In this document: positions 48,600 through 64,000 of the stretch, piece by piece
How the letters are laid out: each line of letters opens with the position of its first letter
How positions within the stretch are numbered: position 1 is the first letter of the stretch
DNA from: Haematococcus lacustris
Lineage: Eukaryota; Chlorophyta; Chlorophyceae; Chlamydomonadales; Haematococcaceae
NCBI GenBank assembly: GCA_030144725.1
Contig: JASKMD010000258.1
Coordinates: 1 to 64,000, forward strand
Length of the DNA stretch: 64,000 nt
Direction of reading: 5' to 3'
The notes under the pieces: generated by a model
What the model saw: the letters and a program-made list of their open reading frames with translations, nothing else
Told to the model about the DNA's origin: nothing
Database searches by the model: none
Made by a program: the position numbers and the translations under genes

Positions 48600-49813
48600 C
48601 CTGGGTCCTTGCTCTGCCACTCAGCAAAGGGCGCTTGCGGCCGACATGCCCCAATAATAATGCCTTCTCACATTTCATGGTCCAAGCTCCGTCCTTGTTG
48701 TCCATTACATTTGCCTACAGCCACCACCGCCTCTTCGGGTAATACTAGTAATACTAGTACACTCCAGTAGTGACTTTGTAGGCCATACGCATGACAGCAA
48801 AGATGACGATTGGCTGCGAGGTCAACTAAGGCTGATGTGCGTAACTCAGTTGCAGTCCCCAGTACCCACCCCCTCGCTGCCCGCAGCCCCTCCCTGCCCC
48901 GCCCCGCCACACCCCAGGCAAAACCTCTCAGAACTCAGCAAGGTATAGCAACCCGGCATCATGGGCTTGGTGTCCTCTACAAGCAACAACATTAGGTAAC
49001 CATTGGCCTCAACGTGAGCATGAGTAGGGCGTACTGTAGGGTTCGGAAGCTGCATTCTCAATGACTTTTGACACAGTTCGTACGGTTGCTTGATGCTGTC
49101 AGCAGTTTGGCTTTTGTACAAGAATGGCCGCGTATGGGGCACATGATCCCCACAAACCTAGATAGTTAACTTCAACGATCGCCAGGTTTAAAGCACACTG
49201 TGTGTATACAGGTAGTCCATAGGATGGATATTGACCCAGGATTCTTGATGAAAGTTTTCGGAGCTACGCGGGAGCTGCTCGGCGACCGCGAACTTCGCAA
49301 GTGCGGCTGCTCATTTGCTGCCGTGTCTCGCGGGCTCACTGTCTGACATCTTGAAGAAACTCCCTGGCATGCATGCATGCACAGGCGTGCCTTGCCTTAT
49401 GTGCTCAATGAAGGAAGCAAGGCCTTGCAGGACATTCAAAGAGGTATATGTACAGGGATGGCAGCCACATCCAGTGTCAGCCAGTACCCAGAACTGAGTG
49501 ACACCGCTGTGCAAAGCTGCAACCACAGGCTTCCGCGCAAACGTCCAAGGGTTCAGCAGACAGCTGCAAAGCAAAGCCGCCCTCATGCGGCCTACGAACA
49601 TTCTAGTGAGCGGGGTCACATTGCATCTGCCAGATTCGCAAACAGCTTGCCATCCCAGTATGGCAGGCAAATGGAGTGCCAGCCCCATGCTGTCCAAGCT
49701 GACCAGGCTGGCAGTCATAGCAATTCAAAACCCCCCTGTCATGCCTGCCGCAAACCAAAGCATGGCATAAGACCCCTGTCATGTGCAACGCTGCATGCGT
49801 GCCCACCCTGCAG
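48600..49813. promoter_or_regulatory. Divergent intergenic region between SAM synthetase and TBC gene
   Basis: Contains the SAM synthetase promoter (- strand) and the start of the TBC gene (+ strand). A possible first TBC exon begins with ATG at 49248 (MKVFGATRELLGDRELRK, possible GTGCGG donor at 49303), but it could not be joined in phase to the exon at 49814 without a further, unseen exon. Otherwise no motif was recognised. Confidence 0.4.
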
Positions 49814-57525
<7,712 letters not shown>

Positions 57526-58150
57526 CCAGCCAGCCAGTGGCCAACCAGTGGCAGGGCCCTGAGCCACGAGGCAGCTTGACGCCGCACCCACCACCACACT
57601 GTGCAAGCCAGAGCCCTAGCCCTGATGGTCTGCAGCACAAGCTGCTGACTGACCGCCTCCAGAATAGATGCGCCTCGCCTCGCCTCGCCTCGCCTCGCCT
57701 GAAAAATAGTTGTGCCTGGCTATCAGCGATCATGTTTGTATTAGGGCCGGGCAGCAGGTTTTCCAGCTGGCCAGCTGGGCGGTTGGTTGAGGTGCTGGTG
57801 TTCTGGCTTTTCTGCACAGACACTTCCCACGAGATGGCGTAACAGAGTGAGCAGAGGCTTGCATTGGCAGCGAGCAGGGTGGGGCGACGCATGAAGGTAC
57901 TTGGCCGCAGTGTGTATATGTCCGAGATGTACGTCAAGGGAGGCTTGGGATCATCCATGATGGCTAGATTAGACATCAGGGGCCGGCTGATGTACGTCAC
58001 ATAGGCTTGTAACAAAACAGATAACATAGCAATTGTGTATGATGTACATTCAACATATATGCTATATGTAACAAATGTGTGATGTATCACATGTAGCAAA
58101 TCTGTTAGATCTAACTCTGGTTTACACCGCTTTTTAGCTGATAGATAAGA
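57526..58150. other. Region downstream of the TBC gene
   Basis: No gene was recognised. It includes (CGCCT)5 at 57670-57699. TGTAA motifs at 58008-58012 and about 58067 could end the TBC mRNA. Confidence 0.4.
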
Positions 58151-58346
58151 TGGTGGCTTAAACCGTTAGACTGCTTGGTCGCCCTCCCCCACTAGGGGTT
58201 CGGGACTCTCTGCAACGCACTTTAAAGCAAGGTGTACACCGATGATGTGGCTTACACCGCTTAAGCCGTCAGCCGTTAGGCTGCTAGGCCGCCCTCCCCC
58301 TCTAGGGGTTCGGGACTTTCTGTAACGCATTTCATAGCAAGGTGCA
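58151..58346 (-). repeat. Two diverged ~98-bp tandem copies at the LINE 3' end
   Basis: Copies at about 58151-58248 and 58249-58346 share CCGCCCTCCCCC-type runs, TAGGGGTTCGGGACT, CAACGCA/TAACGCA and AGCAAGGTG. On the - strand both read a similar peptide end (ESPEPLEGEG versus ESPEPLVGEG), so the 3' end of the element's last coding segment is duplicated. Confidence 0.7.
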
Positions 58347-58378
58347 CAAACAAAGGTGCACATGGGCTCAACATGAAG
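58346..58378 (+). repeat. 33-bp direct repeat, copy 1 (other copy 60534-60566)
   Basis: ACAAACAAAGGTGCACATGG followed by GCTCAA-C-ATGAAG. The copy at 60534-60566 differs at one base (A for C). The two copies bracket about 2.2 kb of LINE sequence. Confidence 0.75.
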
Positions 58379-60533
58379 TCATGCAAGTTCTCATTATTGT
58401 TCTGTAAAGTCATGGCAAACTCCGGCTGCTCCCTGATGGAACTCGTGGCAGTGCACTCAAAGATGAAATGCATGGCGTCATCCACTACCCCCTCTGTGCA
58501 TCTGGTGCATGTGCGATCAATGAAAGTTACCCCCTCAAACCGAGCCTTCTCCACCCCCAGACCGCTGTTGCCTAACCTGAACCTAGTCAAGCTCGTGCGA
58601 ACTTCTGTAGAGAGCTGTCTGTTCAGTAGGTGTGGTGCCATGTGATTGATGCCAATGCCGTCCCCATGCTTGAACCATGCAGCATACGAGCATCTCTCCC
58701 GATGCACGTCTCAGGCAGTCTAGGGTCTCCCTCAAACCCAACCCAACGCCTCCCCCACCTCTCGAGCCACTTGACTTCCATAGCCTTGGTGCCTAGGACC
58801 ATGTCCGGGCTCAGGGTAAACTCATCCCCCATCAGCTCTCTGGCGGCCAGCTGGAACTGAGCACTCCAGCTGGCCTGGCAACTCCTCCCTAATTCCACAT
58901 CTGCCTTAATGACCCTCATTAACAGGTCACTGTGGGATAGTTTGGCAGTGTTCCAGAACTTGCATGCAGCCCTAAACCAGTAAAGCTGGAGGGGCAGCTG
59001 CCCCAACTCATGCAGCACCATCAGCCCTGACACTGAGCTACGAACCCTGGCAGCAAACCTGAGAAAGCTGAGCATGCGTGTTTGCACTGGGTTAGAGAGT
59101 TGCACACCATGCCCAAGGAAAGCCGTGCCCCAAACCTGGCTGCCATACAGCCCTAAGGGGAGCACGAACGCTCTGATGAGGTGACACAGGGCAAAAGGAT
59201 CATGCAGCACCCCATACTCTCTAGCACGGTTGCATGCTTGGCGCATGGCGAGGAACATGCCAGCCCTCATATGAGTGGCAGCAAAAGCAGGGGTGGCGCT
59301 GGGATTAAAATGCATGCCTAAGTACTTGAACTCTCTCACCACAGGCAGGATCTCATGCTTGTACCCAATGCAAGGTGCTGCAGTTTGTGAGTTGCCATTG
59401 AAAACCATCACCTTTGACTTGCCCACATTGACTGTAAGGTGTTTCCTGTCTGCAAAGCCTTGTAGCTGGCAGACCAGCCGCTGCAGCCCGTGGGGCGAGG
59501 TGCTCACCAGGGTCAGGTCATCAGCATACATGAAGTGGGTAACAGGTGTGCCTTGCACCCTCACAGCATCAACAGGGCCTAGGAACTCCTTACTAATGTC
59601 GTGAACATAGAGAGCAAACAGGAGTGGGCTGATGGGGCAGCCTTGCTTGACACCTTGGTCAGGAGTCACAGGGGGGGTGCGGTGGGGGCCATCTATCAGC
59701 ACATAGTTGTCATCCCTATACAGACCCTCCAGGCAGGCAAGCAAGGGCTGTGGCAGCTTGATCCCAACCCGCAAGTGCTCCCACAATTGTTGTCGAGGTA
59801 TGTGGTCATAGGCCTGTTTGAAGTCAATGAAGGCAGTGAAAAGCTTGCGGTGCTTGGCATCTGCGCTAGCCTTTTGAGCGTGGACAAGATGGCGCAGAAT
59901 GAACATGGGTTGCATGGTGCTGCGTCCCGGGATGAACCCAAACTGCTCAGCTGGCAGCACTTTGTGTGTCATGCACCAGGCAGTCAGCACGTGCCGCAAG
60001 ACGTTAGCATACAGGCGGTACAACACACTACTCACAGCAAGCATTCTGTACTTGTTGGGGTCTGTGGGGTCTGTGTCCTTGAAGAGGGGGCTGATTCTAG
60101 CTACCTTCCAAGCCGCTGGAATAATCCCGGTGCGCATCATGCTGTGAAACCATGTGGCAAGCAGAGGGAGCAACAAGTATGTGGTAACACCCTCCTCAAC
60201 TGTGCGGGCGTGCTTGATAAAGGGGGCTGGGAGCCCATCCAGACCAGGTGCTGTGTCATTGTTGAGATCACGTAGTTGTGCTTGAACAATAGATGTGATG
60301 TTGTCAAGATGGGGCAGCTCATAGGCAGGTGGATGTGTTGTGACAGGGGCAGGGGCAGGGACAGAGTGAAGTCTGCCTCTCCCAAGAGGGACGGCTTGCA
60401 AATGGGCAGGCACAGCTTGCCTGGTCCTAGCTGGCTCAGGGATCACATCGGGTGCGTCATGTGTCGTATTAGTGGTTGTGAAATAGGCCTGCAGATGCTG
60501 ATGCCACTTGTCGATGGGAACCAAGGTGTACAT

Positions 60534-60566
60534 ACAAACAAAGGTGCACATGGGCTCAAAATGAAG
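60534..60566 (+). repeat. 33-bp direct repeat, copy 2
   Basis: Partner of 58346-58378 with one mismatch. It lies at the upstream limit of recognisable LINE coding sequence (first LINE-like peptide is IDKWHQHLQAYF). Confidence 0.75.
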
Positions 60567-60641
60567 GCTGATAGGCTCGTAGGCCACCTGCTTGACGTAA
60601 TTGTTTAATAGGTCAAATGACATGGCTGGCGACCTGGACAC

Positions 60642-61989
60642 TAGGCACCACTACATGTTCCGCTGTACAGGGTGCCCTTGGGTTAAAGAATACCAATGGG
60701 TTTCAAGAGGGGTTTATGGGTCAACGGGGCCAATGGGGTCAAAGACTCCCACAGAACCTGAAGTGCTGAGGTCCCAGGGGTCGGCCAGGGTCGAATTCAA
60801 TGTTAGGGAGGCTCTCTGCTTGCCATAGAAGTGACGGCAGCGCCGGAACCTGGCTGCTATTGAGGAAGGGAGGGGGGGGGGGGGGCAACGTTCGTCCTCG
60901 CCGATAGCAACCACATGTAATATGCTACTCACAAAGGGAATTGTGTGAGTAAATTTTACTCAGTAAAAGCTCTAGGAGCTGTAGCTAGTAATAGTCATGG
61001 AGGCACAAACACCAGATGGGCGAAGAAAGGCTTCAGGGGCTCAGCCGGTCCCAAGTAAGAGAGAACTTACCCCTGGTAATCAAGCCACATCTCAGCCACG
61101 TGGTTATTGTTTATGTGTCGCACATCCCCAGATAAGAGACTCTTTCAGCTATGCGGTGTAGCGTGTATCATTATATACTGTGCAATGCGCTCAGTGCAAT
61201 GGCGGCTGAAATCTTGATACTCAGATTCATGCCAGCTTTGCTGATGCGGGCCTCGTCGCGGGAGACCGCCGCGACCGACCTGGCCCGGGAGCACACAGTG
61301 AGGGACATTCGCCGCAGTGCAATCGACTCACATGGCATGTCAAACCGATGTAAGAACGCCCCTCTATACATGCACGGAAATACACGACGTTAGAGCGTTG
61401 CTTGACCCCTTCGTGAGCAGTACTGATGATTTGGCCACTCTGCAAGGCCTCACAGGGTGTGTAGGTCATTGCTATGTTGCCTTGCTAGGGCAGCTTGGGT
61501 CCGATCCCTCATGCCCGCCTTGCGCTTGCGTGTCGAGCTTGTGTCCAGCTCCGTTGTGGCCCCCTGCTCTTTAACATAAGGGGTGGGCAGCCTAGGGGAT
61601 GCACCAACACCAGCTGCCAGCTGTTGCAAGGGGCCCAAGGGGTGGGAGGGGGTAAGGAGGGGTGGGAGAGGTGGGCTGGGGTGGAGGGTGGGAATGGCTT
61701 GTGGGGGGGAGGGGGAGGGAAGGGTGGAAAAGGCGTGGTCATTGATGAGGTGGTAAAGAAGGCGTGTAGCCATGCAGAAGGCGTGTAGCCATGAAGAAGG
61801 TGCAGACCAGCCGAGAGCCTCATATTTGCACTCCCAGCTGTGAGATGAGGCAGGAGTCAAACCCTTGAGCTACGATGGGTACAGGATAGGAGGCTTTCGG
61901 TTGGTCTGCACCTCGATACCCAGATCCACCAAGGCGACCTCACGGACCCTAGCCTTTCCACCCTCTTCCTTGCTCGTTCCACATTTGGG
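60642..61989. other. Gene-free stretch between two LINE fragments
   Basis: No exon was recognised. It contains a G14 run (60872-60885), a G/A-rich stretch (61630-61740) and scattered short open frames without family motifs. Confidence 0.5.
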
Positions 61990-62640
61990 GACGCTTCTGG
62001 ACAACGAATCAACACATACAAATCTATTGTTGTCCTCATTGGCGTCCCAATCTCCTCTCCCCCCACCCATCTCGCTGGCATTTTAGTCCATCACTCTGCC
62101 ACCTCCCTAGACATCCAACAGACCAACCCTACCCTCTCATCCCCCATCCCCCGCTACACTGGAGCTACTCGGGCCTCGCTTAGACCACAAAGCCCTCTCT
62201 CCCCTCACCCCGATCTTGCTACCTCCTTAGCCTGGGATGAGCGCCTGCGGCAAGCCACTACACGCCTCCACCGCCTCAACGGCCTTCCCCTTTCTTCCAT
62301 GGGCAAAAGCATCGCATCCTCCTGCTATGCCCTCAACACCTTCCTCTTCCACGCCGAATTCTCGGGCCTGCCACCTACTCTCTATGCATCATTGGGCTCC
62401 CTTCACTCCACCAACCCCACCTCCTCCCCCAAGGCATCATTACCCTCATATGCCAAGCCCTCCTGGCCATCGACCCTTCATCCCTTCCCACCACCAATCC
62501 CAACCAACCCCTACCTGTTACCTAAGTCCCTCTCCAACACCTTACCTCCTCTTCTTGGTCCTCACCACACCTTCCGACCACCTCTGTTCCACGAGTCTTC
62601 CCCACCCTTCAAGGGAACTCCGTGAGGATCTCTACCTCCA
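61990..62640 (+). mobile_element. Second LINE fragment, C-terminal (post-RT) part
   Basis: On the + strand, TYKSIVVLIGVPI (like the YLGVPIG segment that follows the RT palm), then SLAWDERLRQATTRLHRLNG, LPLSSMGKSIASSC and YALNTFLFHAEFSGLP. This order is typical of the thumb/connector part of algal and plant L1-like LINE polymerases. The frame is broken, no RT palm was found upstream, and the orientation is opposite to the other LINE. Confidence 0.5.
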
Positions 62641-63588
62641 TGTGCACCCCCCACATCGCCTCTGCACGTAAACAGGCGCACCTCTCTTACATCACCCAAG
62701 CAAGAGTGCGGGGCTGGGGCTGGGAGGGGCTGGGAGGGGCTGGGAGGGCGGGGCTAGGGGTGGGAGGGGCTGGGAGGGGGTGGGAGGGGGTGGGAGGGCG
62801 GGGCTGGGGCTGGAAGGGGGTGGGGCTAGTCAGCACTGCCAGGCAAAGTTAAGTCACGCCAACATTATTTCCAACAGGTCTGATTGATGGAATGCATTGC
62901 TTTCTACTTCTACAGTTGCTTTGTTAAGTAATGAACATAGTCGACACAGGAAGTTCTGGAAAGTCGCAGTGGTCAGCTCACAACAAGCCGGTTTGTGCTA
63001 GGGGGTCCATTTTTTGTGTTGATGACCGGAGAAAAACGCACCTCGCTGCAATTTCGCGTGTCAACTTGCCCAACGATGGTCCTCCGACATCGCCTGCACC
63101 AATGAAAAGCTCGCGAAGCGAGCCTGGCGGGCTGCAATGTGATTGTACTTTCGGCAAGATAGCAGGCGCAGTTTAATCACTGATGCCGCTACCTACCATT
63201 AAAACAACCGGCAGTGAGCAGCTGAGGTGTGTCCGCGATCATCTGCGCCGGCATGGCCTCAAACACCAGAACGCTTGCCAGAAGTCGCGCAGTAATTCGC
63301 AGCTGCCAATGTGATAACCGCTATCGGGTGCGCTGCAGTATTGAGAGAGTGTTTGCCTGAAGATTACCAAACCCATATTGGGAACGCCTAATGTAGGCAC
63401 GCTAGCAGTAGCCTTTGCACCAAAGATCTCGCAGTCTGTGTTCGATAGCAACTCTTGCTTTGTTTGAAGTAGCATGAAGGCTGTAGGACTCATAAGTTGT
63501 TGCACGGTTGATGGCTTGAATGGCAAATAAAAGTATGCAAGCACGTCGGCCTCGAACGCGGTCTAATTAAGTCGCATCATCGATCGCG
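62641..63588. other. Region upstream of the SPX gene, including its promoter
   Basis: No gene was recognised. The first part is a GGGCTGGGA repeat (62711-62826). The last 390 bp should hold the SPX promoter and 5'[14 protein letters not shown] at 63526-63536, about 55 nt before the ATG, is a possible TATA-like element. Confidence 0.4.
62711..62826 (+). repeat. (GGGCTGGGAG)n minisatellite
   Basis: About a dozen 8-10-bp units of GGGGCTGGGAG and GGGGGTGGGAG. Confidence 0.85.
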
Positions 63589-64000
63589 ATGAAGTTCAGC
63601 CACCAGCTCAAATTCAACAGCGTCGCGGATTGGAAGGATCACTATGTCTCGTACGCCAACCTTAAGAAAATTATTTACGACATTGCTCGTTTGGAGCAGC
63701 TCCAAAACCAGGATCGACACAGCCTCGAGTACGAGGATGGCCGCGAACCCTTGCTGGTACCGGTCGGCTCAGGACGGCTGTCGGATGTGGGCAGCGCGGT
63801 GCAGGTGCCTGACAAAGCTGCGCACGTGTCATGGTACCAGGCGCGCAGCACAATGTCGCAACTCAGCTGGCCTAACATTTCCGGCATTTGCAGGCCAAGG
63901 AGGATGAGCTCTGGCACGAGATGGACCGAGAGCTGGCTGACATCATTGCCTTCTATATGAAGAAGGAGGCAGAAACCCTGAGCAAGCTGGAGGTGCCCCT
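63589..64000 (+). CDS. SPX-domain protein, N-terminal exons (continues past window)
   Basis: SPX domains bind inositol pyrophosphates and report phosphate status. They sit at the N-terminus of phosphate transporters, exporters, VTC polyphosphate polymerases and small SPX regulators. The start is ATG at 63589: MKFSHQLKFNSVADWKDHYV, then YANLKKIIYDIARLEQLQ, the two conserved N-terminal SPX helices with their basic residues. Exon 1 ends at 63804 (CAG then GTGCCT). Exon 2 starts at 63894 and reads AKEDELWHEMDRELADIIAF then YMKKEAETLSKLE, matching the next SPX helix; the phase agrees. Upstream are a broken LINE and repeats. The N-terminus resembles SPX transporters of the PHO90/PTC1 type more than PHO1, but the C-terminal domain that would decide this is outside the window. 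Confidence 0.85.

Larger units (their letters stand above)
58276..60641 (-). mobile_element. Non-LTR (LINE) retrotransposon fragment with reverse transcriptase
   Basis: On the - strand, a reverse transcriptase frame runs from 60641 to 58623 (672 codons). It shows the palm and finger motifs of LINE enzymes: DTAPGLDGLPAPFIKHA, FIDFKQAYDHIPRQQLW, QGVKQGCPISPLLFALYVHD and HFMYADDLTLVS (YADD at 59517-59528). The catalytic aspartates are present. After the RT, the product continues in another frame (58707 to 58276) with a zinc-knuckle-like C-T-R-C-x7-H-x4-C segment, so there is a frameshift near 58700. No endonuclease domain was seen upstream, so the copy is 5'-truncated. It is probably an inactive insertion of the L1-like type found in green algae and plants. 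Confidence 0.85.

Noticed and set aside
61488..61512. Second B-box-like motif (GGGTCCGATCCC) as a possible SINE promoter
   Set aside because: No A box at the right distance and no repeated copy in the window.
63361..63390. Possible PHR/PSR1 site (GNATATNC) in the SPX promoter
   Set aside because: The sequence CCCATATTGGG lacks the required outer G and C.
63239..63544. 101-codon open frame on the - strand upstream of SPX
   Set aside because: No recognisable domain, and it lies in the presumed SPX promoter.

Overview
The window is nuclear DNA of a green alga, most likely a chlorophycean of the Volvocales and perhaps Haematococcus-like. The reasons are GC-rich, very intron-rich genes with short exons, introns full of tri-, tetra- and pentanucleotide repeats, TGTAA motifs at plausible mRNA 3' ends, and an intraflagellar-transport motor gene, which implies a flagellated cell. 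The genus is an inference. Nothing in the window looks bacterial.

Layout. (1) 186-1486, + strand: the last four exons of a 5-methylthioribose kinase gene whose 5' part lies outside the window. (2) 1810-43031, + strand: one complete 41-kb gene for the cytoplasmic dynein-2 heavy chain (DHC1b/DYNC2H1), the motor of retrograde intraflagellar transport. I could follow it by motif order through about 83 exons, roughly 13.2 kb of coding sequence and about 4,400 residues, from the N-terminal tail through linker, AAA1-4, stalk with microtubule-binding domain, AAA5-6 and C-terminal domain, with no frame break noticed. (3) 43644-44484, - strand: a broken C-terminal piece of a TnpB/Fanzor-like RuvC nuclease gene. 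(4) 45486-48599, - strand: a complete 9-exon S-adenosylmethionine synthetase gene of 393 codons. (5) 49814-57525, + strand: a TBC-domain Rab-GAP gene with a long low-complexity insert and a 1.09-kb pure (CCTG)n tract in an intron. (6) About 58150-62640: debris of two LINE-type retrotransposons. (7) 63589 to the window end, + strand: the start of an SPX-domain gene involved in phosphate sensing or transport.

How the parts relate. The dynein gene stands alone functionally. Methylthioribose kinase (methionine salvage) and SAM synthetase (SAM supply) belong to the same metabolic loop and lie on either side of it. SAM synthetase and the TBC gene are divergent across a 1.2-kb intergenic region. The dynein gene and the Fanzor-like fragment converge.

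Most notable observations: about nine introns with GC rather than GT donors, spread over three genes; the Fanzor-like nuclease remnant; very long intronic simple repeats including the pure CCTG tract; and a patchwork of CpG-rich blocks over parts of the dynein gene. Exon limits were set by eye from splice consensus, reading frame and remembered family alignments. Most should be right to the base, but some may be a few bases off.
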